64,000 nt of DNA, taken from the NCBI GenBank assembly GCA_025923075.1, contig JAICGN010000001.1, forward strand, positions 51,607-115,606. The letters run 5' to 3'. Source of the stretch: Chitinophagaceae bacterium. GTDB taxonomy: Bacteria > Bacteroidota > Bacteroidia > Chitinophagales > Chitinophagaceae. The translations under genes and the position numbers were made by a program. Below, one piece after another: positions 15,473 through 24,303 of the stretch (position 1 is the stretch's first letter; each line of letters starts with the position of its first letter). The notes beneath the pieces were generated by a model, which worked only from the letters and a program-made list of their open reading frames with translations, did not search any database and was not told where the DNA came from.

Positions 15473-17914
15473 ATGAGGAATAGTAAAAAGTATTTCTTCC
15501 TTTTTACTTTTGAATTTTTACTTTTTACCTGTTTCTCACAAATAAACAAGGCTCCGGCTTACCCGCTTGTTGTTCATGACCCTTATTTCAGTATCTGGAG
15601 TTTTACAGATAACTTGAATGAAAGCACGACAAAACATTGGACGGGGAAAGATCATTCTTTATTAGGGGTATTAAGTGTGGATGGCCAGCTTTATAAATTT
15701 TTGGGAGAACCATCAAGAGCACTGAAAGCGATTTTGGCGGATGCTGAAACACAGCCGTACAATTGTCAATTCACAGAAACAAAACCGGCCGGAGACTGGA
15801 CATCGGTGGAATATGATGATACCAAATGGCAAACAGGTAAAGGATTTTTTGGTACAAAAGAACAGGATCCTCAAACTGTTTGGACAAGTCGTGAAATATG
15901 GATTCGGAGAACATTCGATATTCAAACAACACCGATTTATGACCTACTCCTTAAAACGAAGTACGATGACAATGTAGAAATATACCTTAATGGTGAAAGG
16001 ATCTTCAACGCCGGTTGCTGCTCTGCCAACAAAGAAATAGTACTATCAAAAGCAGTTGAGCAGAAACTACGTAATGGAAAAAACGTATTAGCTATGTATT
16101 GCGAGAACACCGGCGGACAAGCGTATATTGATGCTGGATTATTCAACCGTTTGCCGCCAACGACATTTGATCAGGCAGTCCAAAAAAAACTCGAACTAAC
16201 ACCAACACGGACTAATTATGAATTTACCTGCGGGCCTGTTCTTTTGACTGTTGATTTTCTCTCGCCCCTTCTAATGAATGACCTTGATCTTTATTCACGT
16301 CCTGTTACGTATGTCACTTTCAGGGCTACCTCAACTGATAATAAACAGCATAGTGTAAAGTTGCTTTTTGATAGCTCGCCTGATCTTGCTAAAAACAGGA
16401 GCTCACAAATAGAAGAAACCAATTTTTATAAGAAGGATGGTGTTGCTTTTCAAAAAACAGGCACAAAAGATCAACCCGTTTTAAAAAGGAGGGGTGATGA
16501 TGTCAGGATCGATTGGGGTTTTTCTTACCTGGCTGTCCATGATCAACCCGGCATAGAATTGCCAAAACCACGAGAAAGAACGGACGGCCCTGTGCCCCCG
16601 GGACTTCCACCAGATGAAATACAATTAATGAATCTTTTCAAGCTTGCAATTGATTATGGCAGGGTCAATACGGCGGCCGTTCAAAGGACGATTTTACTTG
16701 CATACGATGATCTGTATGCAATTCAATATTTCAATCAAAACCTGCAAGCATGGTGGAAGAAAAATTTTTCATCAACCGAAGCAATGATAAAGAAATCGCT
16801 TGATGAGTTTGGATCAATTGCTGAGCGCTGCGAAAAATTCGATAAACAACTTTATGATGATGCAGTGAAAGCAGGTGGCGAAACCTATGCAAAACTTTGT
16901 GTGCTGGCTTATCGTCAATCTTTAGCGGCACATAAATTAGTGAGAGGACCGAACAACGAAATATTGTTCCCGCAAAAGGAAAACTTCAGCAATGGGTCTA
17001 TCTGGACCGTAGATGTAACGTATCCCTCGGCGCCACTGACATTGATTTATAATCCTGCTTTATTAAAAGGAATGGTGGAGCCGCTAATGTATTACAGTGA
17101 AAGCGGCAAATGGACAAAACCGTTTCCTGCTCATGATCTTGGAACATATCCATTGGCAAATGGCCAAACTTATCCTGAAGACATGCCTGTGGAAGAGGCG
17201 GGGAATATGATCATTCTCACGGCAGCTATTTGTAAGGCTGAAAATAAATTTGATTTTGCAAAGAAGCATTGGGACGTACTCAGTAAGTGGGTTGAATTTT
17301 TAGTGAACGATGGATTTGATCCGGCTAATCAACTTTGCACAGATGACTTTGCCGGACATCTCGCGCGAAATGTAAATCTCTCGATGAAAGCAATTGTTGG
17401 TATCGCTGCTTATGCACAAATGGCGAAAGGTCTTGGTAAAAGAGGCGAAGCGGGTAAATATTATAATATAGCCACTGATTATGCAGCCCGCTGGATGCAG
17501 ATGGCTGATGATGGAGACCATTATTCGCTCACTTTTGATAAAAAAGGAACGTGGAGCCAGAAGTATAATTTGGTTTGGGATAAGCTACTTGAGTTAGGTC
17601 TTTTTCCTCAATCGGTTTATGATAAGGAGATCAAATTTTATTTGACAAAACAAAATGAATTTGGATTGCCACTTGATAGTCGCAAGACGTATACAAAAAA
17701 TGATTGGATACTCTGGACAGCTACATTAGCTAATGCTCCAAAAGATTTTGAAGCATTGATAAAACCCGTTTATAAATTCGCTACTGAAACTCCTACCAGA
17801 GTTCCATTAAGCGACTGGCATGAAACCACAGATGGGAAACAAGTAGGTTTCCAGGCGCGAAGTGTGGTAGGAGGCTATTTTATAAAAATGCTGGAGAATA
17901 AATGGAAGAAATAA
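15473..17914 (+). CDS. Exported DUF4965/DUF5127 protein (glutaminase A-like) with inserted beta-sandwich
   Basis: About 813 residues from ATG 15473; ATG 15455 adds six. It has a signal peptide (SKKYFFLFTFEFLLFTCFSQ). After the N-terminal motif YPLVVHDPYFSIWSFTDNLN comes an inserted galactose-binding-like sandwich, about residues 105-225, with REIWIRRTFDI, VEIYLNGERIFNAG and NVLAMYCENTGGQAYIDAG. Then follow the DUF5127 part and an alpha-helical DUF4965/DUF1793 part with LAYRQSLAAHK, NGSIWTVDVTYPSAPL, MPVEEAGNMIIL, TDDFAGHLARNVNLSMKAIV and the closing SDWHETTDGKQVGFQARSVVGG. Relatives are called glutaminase A in fungi, but the fold is glycosidase-like and the bacterial activity is not settled. 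Three bases separate its stop from the GH146 start. The role on a hydroxyproline-rich glycan or peptide is inferred. Confidence 0.8.
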   Translation: MRNSKKYFFLFTFEFLLFTCFSQINKAPAYPLVVHDPYFSIWSFTDNLNESTTKHWTGKDHSLLGVLSVDGQLYKFLGEPSRALKAILADAETQPYNCQFTETKPAGDWTSVEYDDTKWQTGKGFFGTKEQDPQTVWTSREIWIRRTFDIQTTPIYDLLLKTKYDDNVEIYLNGERIFNAGCCSANKEIVLSKAVEQKLRNGKNVLAMYCENTGGQAYIDAGLFNRLPPTTFDQAVQKKLELTPTRTNYEFTCGPVLLTVDFLSPLLMNDLDLYSRPVTYVTFRATSTDNKQHSVKLLFDSSPDLAKNRSSQIEETNFYKKDGVAFQKTGTKDQPVLKRRGDDVRIDWGFSYLAVHDQPGIELPKPRERTDGPVPPGLPPDEIQLMNLFKLAIDYGRVNTAAVQRTILLAYDDLYAIQYFNQNLQAWWKKNFSSTEAMIKKSLDEFGSIAERCEKFDKQLYDDAVKAGGETYAKLCVLAYRQSLAAHKLVRGPNNEILFPQKENFSNGSIWTVDVTYPSAPLTLIYNPALLKGMVEPLMYYSESGKWTKPFPAHDLGTYPLANGQTYPEDMPVEEAGNMIILTAAICKAENKFDFAKKHWDVLSKWVEFLVNDGFDPANQLCTDDFAGHLARNVNLSMKAIVGIAAYAQMAKGLGKRGEAGKYYNIATDYAARWMQMADDGDHYSLTFDKKGTWSQKYNLVWDKLLELGLFPQSVYDKEIKFYLTKQNEFGLPLDSRKTYTKNDWILWTATLANAPKDFEALIKPVYKFATETPTRVPLSDWHETTDGKQVGFQARSVVGGYFIKMLENKWKK

Positions 17915-17916
17915 TT

Positions 17917-20313
17917 ATGAAGAAAAGTATTATCTATTTGTGTCTCTTGTTGTCATCCGGCGCTTTCGCACAATCTTATGTGCCGGAAAAGATCAACACA
18001 AAAATTAAGGTAGGGCCAGTTGTTCCGATTAAGGCTTATTCATTTAATCTGAAAGATGTAAAATTATTAAACAGTCCATTCCGGCATGCCATGCAGATGG
18101 ACAGCGCCTACCTGCTGCAAATAGAACCCGACAGGTTATTGTATCGTTTTCACAAACATGCAGGCTTGCCGGCAAAGGATTCAATTTATGGAGGATGGGA
18201 AAAGCTAGGAATTTCAGGTCATACGCTTGGTCATTATTTGTCCGCCTGCGCAATGATGTATGCAAGCACCGGAAATGAAGAGTTCAGGAACAGAGTTGAT
18301 TATACCGTTAATGAATTGCGCAGATGCCAGTTGGCGAGAAAAACAGGATACATAGGCGCGGTTCCCAATGAAGATACGGTTTTTGCACAGGTAAAGCGCG
18401 GCGATATACGTTCAGCCGGTTTTGATCTCAATGGTGCATGGGTTCCCTGGTACACACTTCATAAAGTATTAGCAGGTTTGCTTGATGCCTATTTGTATTG
18501 TGATAATACCACTGCATTGACTATTGCTGTTGCGGCAGCAGACTGGACGGGAACAATTGTAAACGGATTGACGGAAGAGCTACGATTGAAAATGCTTAAT
18601 TGCGAACATGGCGGCATGAATGAAGCCCTTGCTAATATATATGCGATCACGGGCGATAAAAAATATCTTGAGCTCTCACTGAAGTTTCATGATGAATTTG
18701 TATTGGGCAAACTTGCTAAGCGAATTGATCCGATGCCCGGCAAACATAGCAATACAAATGTGCCGAAAGCCATTGGTTGCTCCCGTCGTTACGAGATCGC
18801 CGGTGATGAAAGAGATAAAACGATCGCTTCTTTTTTTTGGGAAACAATGGTAAAACACCACACTTATGTAATCGGGGGAAACAGCAATTATGAATACTGT
18901 GGTCCGCAGGACTCGCTAAGTGAAAGATTAAGCGATGCTACGTGCGAAACCTGTAATACCTACAACATGCTGAAGCTGACAAGACATTTATTTAGCTGGC
19001 AGCCGTCGGGTGAATTAATAGACTATTATGAAAGGGCATTGTATAATCATATTCTTGCTTCGCAAAATCCTGAAAATGGCATGATGACATATTTTGTCCC
19101 CCTGAGAATGGGTACAAAAAAACAATTTAGTGATGAGTTCAACACATTCACGTGTTGTGTTGGAAGCGGTATTGAGAATCATTCAAAATATTCGGAACAG
19201 ATTTACAGTCATGGTGACCATGGAGAACTATTTGTGAATTTATTTATTCCTTCAATCGTAAACTGGAAACAGCAGGGGATAATCCTTAAACAGGAAACAA
19301 ATTTCCCTGAAAGTAATAATGCAATGTTCACTTATCTCGGTGATATGCCGAAAACTTTTACGCTGTTCGTCAGAAAACCGTTTTGGTCAACAGGGAAAAC
19401 AAGGTTTTTTATGAATGGGAAAGAGAATCAAAACATCAAATCATACGACAACAATTTTGAGTTTGATCGTATAGAGGGTTATATCCCGTTAAGAGTTACG
19501 ATGAAGAAGAATGACAGACTAGAAATGAGGTTGAATATGCATCTTTACGCAGAGGCGATGCCCGATAATCCAAACCGTATCGCATTCAAGTATGGCCCCG
19601 TAGTTTTGGCCGGTCAATTAGGAAAAGAAATGCCAGATCCGGTTTATGGCACTCCGGTTTTATTAACGGATAATAAAAATATCAATGATTGGGTAAGGCC
19701 CGCCGCTAATTCACCACTGACCTTTGAAATTAAAGGGGTGGGCAAACCATTTGATGCAAAGCTGATCCCGTTTTATAAAATGTATGATCAATATTACAGC
19801 GTCTATTGGGATTATTTTACAAATGCTGATTGGGCAGCGAGACAAGCAGAATATGAGGCGGAGAAAAAAAGACAAAAAGAGATAGAAGAAAAGACAATTG
19901 ATCATTTCAGAATCGGGGAGATGCAACCGGAAAGAGATCATAATCTGAAAGCGAGTGAACAAAGTTATGTCAGCGATGCCGTTGGCATAAAAGGAAGAGA
20001 AGCAAGAAAAGGCAATTATTTTTCATTTGAAATGAAAACAAACCAGGTCATCAATTGTAATTTGTTATTGACTTATATTGGCGACGATAAAGACACCAAG
20101 TTTGATATTCTTGTTGATGGGGTAAGGATAGCAACGGAAGAATGGAAAGGCGGTAAGACAGGAAGGTTTTATGATGTGGAATATAAAATACCGAAAGAGT
20201 TATTAAAGGGAAAGGAACGGATAGTAGTGAAGATCGAAGCGAATCATGGAAAGACGGCAGGGAGAGTGTTTGGGGCGAGAACGATAAAACCCCCTGTCCC
20301 CCTAAAGGGGTGA
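17917..20313 (+). CDS. Exported GH146-type beta-L-arabinofuranosidase with C-terminal DUF6805-like domain
   Basis: 798 residues from the ATG at 17917, the best start for the signal peptide (MKKSIIYLCLLLSSGAFAQS). The (alpha/alpha)6 domain shows the GH127/GH146 cysteine-glutamate set: E344 and C346 in ATCETCNTYNML, and C413 and C414 in NTFTCCVGSGIENH. The N-terminal hallmarks are WEKLGISGHTLGHYLSACAM and NGAWVPWYTLHKVLAGLLDAY. BT_0349 (GH146) is a beta-L-arabinofuranosidase using one such cysteine. The C-terminal ~130 residues form a beta-sandwich (DUF6805-like). The last residues (PPVPLKG) are encoded by a palindromic element that also supplies the stop region. It sits three bases behind the DUF4965 gene. 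Confidence 0.88.
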   Translation: MKKSIIYLCLLLSSGAFAQSYVPEKINTKIKVGPVVPIKAYSFNLKDVKLLNSPFRHAMQMDSAYLLQIEPDRLLYRFHKHAGLPAKDSIYGGWEKLGISGHTLGHYLSACAMMYASTGNEEFRNRVDYTVNELRRCQLARKTGYIGAVPNEDTVFAQVKRGDIRSAGFDLNGAWVPWYTLHKVLAGLLDAYLYCDNTTALTIAVAAADWTGTIVNGLTEELRLKMLNCEHGGMNEALANIYAITGDKKYLELSLKFHDEFVLGKLAKRIDPMPGKHSNTNVPKAIGCSRRYEIAGDERDKTIASFFWETMVKHHTYVIGGNSNYEYCGPQDSLSERLSDATCETCNTYNMLKLTRHLFSWQPSGELIDYYERALYNHILASQNPENGMMTYFVPLRMGTKKQFSDEFNTFTCCVGSGIENHSKYSEQIYSHGDHGELFVNLFIPSIVNWKQQGIILKQETNFPESNNAMFTYLGDMPKTFTLFVRKPFWSTGKTRFFMNGKENQNIKSYDNNFEFDRIEGYIPLRVTMKKNDRLEMRLNMHLYAEAMPDNPNRIAFKYGPVVLAGQLGKEMPDPVYGTPVLLTDNKNINDWVRPAANSPLTFEIKGVGKPFDAKLIPFYKMYDQYYSVYWDYFTNADWAARQAEYEAEKKRQKEIEEKTIDHFRIGEMQPERDHNLKASEQSYVSDAVGIKGREARKGNYFSFEMKTNQVINCNLLLTYIGDDKDTKFDILVDGVRIATEEWKGGKTGRFYDVEYKIPKELLKGKERIVVKIEANHGKTAGRVFGARTIKPPVPLKG
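20290..20310 (+). repeat. Palindromic element copy 4, over the 3' end of the GH146 gene
   Basis: CCCCCTGTCCCCCTAAAGGG forms this copy. It encodes the last residues PPVPLKG before the TGA at 20311-20313. The extra C arm lies on the gene side. It faces copy 5 (20427-20447) in inverted orientation across 116 bases. Confidence 0.8.
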
Positions 20314-20426
20314 CTTAGGTGGAAAAGCATGTTAATGTACAAAAGCCTTAATCTCCGTGATCTTAGCAAGATTTAGTTAAAGAACAAATGTCGAAACAAA
20401 AAATATTACTAACTCTAAAAGCAAAA

Positions 20427-20447
20427 TTCCCCTTTAGGGGTTAGGGG
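20427..20447 (+). repeat. Palindromic element copy 5, directly before the FAD oxidoreductase start
   Basis: TTCCCCTTTAGGGGTTAGGG, then G. One base separates it from the ATG at 20449. The extra G arm faces the gene. Confidence 0.8.
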
Positions 20448-20448
20448 C

Positions 20449-21693
20449 ATGAACGTAACAATTATCGGAGCAGGGGTTATAGGTTTGAACTGTGCATATT
20501 ACTTACAAAAAACGGGGCACAACGTAACTGTTATTGATAGGGGTAATATCACTGATGGTTGCTCATTTGGTAATATGGGTTATGTATCACCATCCCATTT
20601 TATACCGCTGGCCACGCCGGGTATTGTATCTAAAGGCTTAAAATGGATGATGAGTTCTTCATCACCGTTTTATATTAAGCCCCGGCTGAATCTTGACCTG
20701 GTGCGATGGGGAATGACTTTTTGGAAAAGCGCAACTGCAAAAAAAGTGGAAGAGAATGCGCCACACATGAATAATCTTTTGCAGCTGACCCGGCATTTGA
20801 TGAATGATATGAAGAATGAATTGTCCGAACCATTTGACATGATTGAGAAGGGCTGCTGGATGCTTTGGAAAAATGAAAAAACGGCTGAGCATGAAAAACA
20901 TTTGGCTGACCAGGCAAATGCTTATGGGTTGAAAACGATGATGTGTACGCCGCAGCAAGTGCAGGAATATGAACCACAGGTAGAAACAAATGTGGCGGGC
21001 GGTGTACTTTACCTGGATGACTGCCATGTAAACCCTGGAAAGTTCATGCATTCTCTTTATTCTTTTTTGAAAAGTAAAGGAGTGCAGTTTTGGCTGAACT
21101 CGGAAGTAAAAGAATTTGAGACCAGTAATGGAAGAATATCGGGGGTGATCACTGATAAAGCAAAGCTGGATTGTGAAGAATTAATATTAGCAAATGGGTC
21201 ATGGCTCCAGGGAGTTTCCAAATTACTCGGAATTTATACACCGCTGCAACCTGGTAAAGGTTACAGCATAGTCTATGACGGATTAGAGAAGAATTTGCAG
21301 TACCCTTCTATCCTTGTTGATGATCGTACGGCCACGACACCGATTGGCCAATGGTTACGAATTGGTGGTACAATGGAACTTAGCGGACACAGTGATAATA
21401 TCTTACCAAAACGTGTGACAGCTATTTATAATGCGTTTAAGAAATATTATCCGACTATGAATCTGCCACAGCCCGATATAAAGAAAGCATGGTTTGGTTA
21501 CAGGCCGGTGAGTCCTGATGGGATGCCATATATAGGACGGCATAATAAATTCTCAAATCTCTCTTATGCAGGCGGCCACGCCATGTTGGGCGTAACGGCA
21601 GCTGCGGGTACGGGGAAATTGATACAGGAAATTATTTCCGGTAATAAGCCAGCAATTGAGCTCTCGGCCTTTGACCCTGCAAGATTTTCTTAA
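20449..21693 (+). CDS. DadA-like FAD oxidoreductase, likely cis-4-hydroxy-D-proline dehydrogenase
   Basis: 414 residues. It starts directly with the FAD Rossmann motif, MNVTIIGAGVIGLNCAYYL, followed by VTVIDRGNITDGCSFGNMGY. The second half has LILANGSWLQGVSKLLG, PLQPGKGYSI, WFGYRPVSPDGMPYIGRH and the closing YAGGHAMLGVTAAAGTGKLI, all typical of D-amino acid dehydrogenases of the DadA/DAO family. In hydroxyproline catabolism such an enzyme oxidises cis-4-hydroxy-D-proline to 1-pyrroline-4-hydroxy-2-carboxylate, the substrate of the DHDPS-family deaminase in the cluster. The substrate is inferred from context; D-alanine or D-proline dehydrogenase are alternatives. The ATG lies one base after a palindromic element. 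Confidence 0.85.
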   Translation: MNVTIIGAGVIGLNCAYYLQKTGHNVTVIDRGNITDGCSFGNMGYVSPSHFIPLATPGIVSKGLKWMMSSSSPFYIKPRLNLDLVRWGMTFWKSATAKKVEENAPHMNNLLQLTRHLMNDMKNELSEPFDMIEKGCWMLWKNEKTAEHEKHLADQANAYGLKTMMCTPQQVQEYEPQVETNVAGGVLYLDDCHVNPGKFMHSLYSFLKSKGVQFWLNSEVKEFETSNGRISGVITDKAKLDCEELILANGSWLQGVSKLLGIYTPLQPGKGYSIVYDGLEKNLQYPSILVDDRTATTPIGQWLRIGGTMELSGHSDNILPKRVTAIYNAFKKYYPTMNLPQPDIKKAWFGYRPVSPDGMPYIGRHNKFSNLSYAGGHAMLGVTAAAGTGKLIQEIISGNKPAIELSAFDPARFS

Positions 21694-21749
21694 ATCTTTG
21701 TCCATTGGTATAAAGTATTATCAAATAAAGACCGGGACTTCTTATTTTT

Positions 21750-23360
21750 ATGGCAGTTATGGATTGTATTTCTACACGAATACCTTACCGGCAAACAGGA
21801 CAATTTAGTAAAACTGTGGTTGATTATATCGACCAGGATTCGGCCTTAAAAGAATTCTTTACTTATCCAACGACAATACAGGGAATCAAAAAAGCGATTG
21901 AGGACAGGAAACAATTTAACTATGATCGCAACGTATTGGTGCAGGAATTGAAAAAACAATATGCAAGCGTTAATGCTTCTGAGGAAACAAAAAATAACAT
22001 CGAGGCATTAGCATCAGGAAACACGTTCACATTTACAACGGCCCATCAAAATAATATTTTTACCGGCCCTCTTTATTTTATATATAAGATACTCCATACA
22101 ATAAAACTAGCAGCCTATTGTAAATCGAGTCTGCCTGGGTATAATTTCGTCCCCGTTTTTTATATAGGCACTGAAGACGCCGATATCGATGAATTAAATA
22201 ATATTCATCTCGGAGGCGAGAAGCTTACCTGGAATACAAACCAAACCGGCGCTGTCGGAAGAATGAAAGTAGACAAGGAATTGATCAAGGTGATCGGATT
22301 GATGGAGGGACAGCTTTCTGTTTTGCCTTTCGGTAGTGAAGTCGTGCAATTGATGAAGAAATGTTACAATGAAGGAGATACGATTCAATCTTCAACTTTC
22401 AAAATAGTTAATGCCTTGTTTGGTGAGTATGGCCTGGTTGTTTTGCTGCCAGATAATGCTGAACTAAAAAGACAGATGATCCCTGTGTTCACGGATGACC
22501 TGTTACATCAAACTGCTTCTGATATTGTAGAAAAGACAGCCGAAAAACTAACTGATGCCGGGTATAAAGTGCAGGCGAACCCCAGAGAGATCAATTTGTT
22601 TTATTTAAAAGACGATATACGTGAAAGAGTTGTAAGGTCAAATTCAAAATTCAAAATTCAAAATTCAAAATTTGAGTTTAGCGGCGATCAGGTTATTAGT
22701 GAGTTGAATGAGCATCCTGATCGGTTTAGTCCAAATGTGATATTACGTGGACTGTATCAGGAAACAATTTTACCCAACCTTGCCTTTATCGGTGGAGGCG
22801 GAGAGACAGCGTACTGGTTGCAACTGAAAGACCTTTTTAATCGTTATAGAGTTCCTTTCCCAATGCTCATATTGCGGAACTCATTTTTGGTCGTTGAAAA
22901 GAAGTGGCAGGAAAGAATTTCAAAGCTTGGATTTTCAATCGAAGAGTTCTTTTTGTCAGAGGGAGAATTGTTGAACCGGGTTGTGATGAATGAAAGTAAG
23001 AATGAGGTTAAACTTAATGGTTCATTGTCTGAGCTTGAGCAGATGTATGAAAGCTTTAAAAAACAGGCTGCAGCAGTGGATAGCAGTTTGGAAAAACATG
23101 TTGAATCCTTAAAACTTCAAACTGTTCATCGCTTGCAGGAACTGGAAAAGAAGATGCTTCGGGCAGAAAAAAGAAAGTTTGCTGATCAACAACGACAGAT
23201 CAATACTATCAAAGAAAATTTGTTTCCCGGCAATGGTTTGCAGGAACGGCATGATAATGTCAGTTATTATTATGCAAAATGGGGGAGAGACTTCATTCAC
23301 AAACTGTACCAGCACTCTCTGAATCTTGAGCAGGAGTTTGTTATTCTGCTAGAGAAATAG
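21750..23360 (+). CDS. bshC: Bacillithiol biosynthesis cysteine-adding enzyme BshC
   Basis: 536 residues, the normal BshC length. The motifs are ISTRIPYRQTGQFSKTV, FTFTTAHQNNIFTGPLYFIY, VPVFYIGTEDADIDELNNIH, ILRGLYQETILPNLAFIGGG and the C-terminal coiled coil (about 425-505). BshC joins cysteine to glucosaminyl-malate, the last step of bacillithiol synthesis. Four exact copies of the heptamer TTCAAAA (22643-22670) lie inside the coding region and encode part of SKFKIQNSKFEF. A change in copy number would shift the frame. The gene is convergent with, and overlaps by 20 bases, the minus-strand lipoprotein gene. Confidence 0.92.
   Translation: MAVMDCISTRIPYRQTGQFSKTVVDYIDQDSALKEFFTYPTTIQGIKKAIEDRKQFNYDRNVLVQELKKQYASVNASEETKNNIEALASGNTFTFTTAHQNNIFTGPLYFIYKILHTIKLAAYCKSSLPGYNFVPVFYIGTEDADIDELNNIHLGGEKLTWNTNQTGAVGRMKVDKELIKVIGLMEGQLSVLPFGSEVVQLMKKCYNEGDTIQSSTFKIVNALFGEYGLVVLLPDNAELKRQMIPVFTDDLLHQTASDIVEKTAEKLTDAGYKVQANPREINLFYLKDDIRERVVRSNSKFKIQNSKFEFSGDQVISELNEHPDRFSPNVILRGLYQETILPNLAFIGGGGETAYWLQLKDLFNRYRVPFPMLILRNSFLVVEKKWQERISKLGFSIEEFFLSEGELLNRVVMNESKNEVKLNGSLSELEQMYESFKKQAAAVDSSLEKHVESLKLQTVHRLQELEKKMLRAEKRKFADQQRQINTIKENLFPGNGLQERHDNVSYYYAKWGRDFIHKLYQHSLNLEQEFVILLEK
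22643..22670 (+). repeat. Heptanucleotide tandem repeat (TTCAAAA)x4 inside bshC
   Basis: Four perfect 7-base units, preceded by a partial unit. Seven is not a multiple of three, so gain or loss of one unit would move the downstream part of bshC out of frame. Confidence 0.85.
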
Positions 23361-24285
23361 TTTTTCTAATACTCATCTTGAAAATAGTACTGCTCCCATC
23401 ATCATTGTCTGCTACCATAGCAAGATGAATCAAATCACCTGTTTCACCAATTACCGTTGCTGACTCGATCTTTTGGCCTTTAAAACGGGCATCGATATAT
23501 CCAAGGTCGATTACTCTTTTACTGCCGAGGGCCCTGTTGTTTACCTTAGTTGAAATATTGTCAATTATCCATAAATAACTATCACCGATTGCGCCATCCT
23601 CATAGCTGTTTTCTGTGTCTTCCGTCGAGACAGTCATGATCAGCAGATCACTTTCCCGGGCATAGCATAACCCAGAAATTCCTTTGAAAGAAGCTGTATG
23701 TTTTTGAGGAGCAAAAGGGATAATCGAGATTTGAAAACTTGTATCATCATTCAGGAATTTTTCATCCGTGATGATAAGATGGTTGTGCCGATAACCTTTA
23801 TTCCCCCTGTTTACAAAGAGTAATTTCCCCGCCACAAAACAAGCACCTTCGATATTTATTTGTTCAATTCCTGAATCCATTACTTTTAAATATAATGGCT
23901 CAAGATTGATACTGTCGTTATCTTTTGTTTTCAATTTATGTTTCCATCCTAAATTTCTATAGGGAGATAAAGAACCGGATCCAAAAAGAAGGATTTCGTT
24001 ACTGTCAATCCTAAATACAGCTGCTTCCAGGTCTGGTTTTGTTTCCTTTGGAAGTCGTTTTGATGAGTTTGCGACGATCGGGATCGAGTCAATTATATTG
24101 AGATTCGTGTCGAGCACAAGCAGGTTTGTGGCATCATCGCCCATCAGGTATAATTTTCCATCGATATATTCGATAGAAGAAGCGGAAGGATATTCAAGTT
24201 TTTTTATCTCGATCGGAGATATACTTCCCTTTTGAGCACAGGAAAAAATAAAAAATAAAATAAGGATAAAGTAAAATGTTTTCAT
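23341..24285 (-). CDS. Lipoprotein of DUF6929 type (beta-propeller-like)
   Basis: 314 residues with a lipoprotein signal MKTFYFILILFFIFSCAQKG (lipobox FFSC-like IFSC). Beta-rich repeats include YPSASSIEYIDGKLYLMGDD, LLVLDTNLNIIDSIPIV, KPDLEAAVFRIDSNEILLFG, NIEGACFVAGKLLFVNRGNK and FKGISGLCYARESDLLIMTV. These resemble the DUF6929 / SdiA-regulated propeller-like proteins of Bacteroidota. No catalytic residues are recognised. It overlaps the end of bshC by 20 bases on the opposite strand and may share a transcript with the next small lipoprotein and purE upstream. Confidence 0.7.
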   Translation of the reverse strand: MKTFYFILILFFIFSCAQKGSISPIEIKKLEYPSASSIEYIDGKLYLMGDDATNLLVLDTNLNIIDSIPIVANSSKRLPKETKPDLEAAVFRIDSNEILLFGSGSLSPYRNLGWKHKLKTKDNDSINLEPLYLKVMDSGIEQINIEGACFVAGKLLFVNRGNKGYRHNHLIITDEKFLNDDTSFQISIIPFAPQKHTASFKGISGLCYARESDLLIMTVSTEDTENSYEDGAIGDSYLWIIDNISTKVNNRALGSKRVIDLGYIDARFKGQKIESATVIGETGDLIHLAMVADNDDGSSTIFKMSIRKTISLAE

Positions 24286-24303
24286 CTTTTGGTAAGATAA
24301 CGA

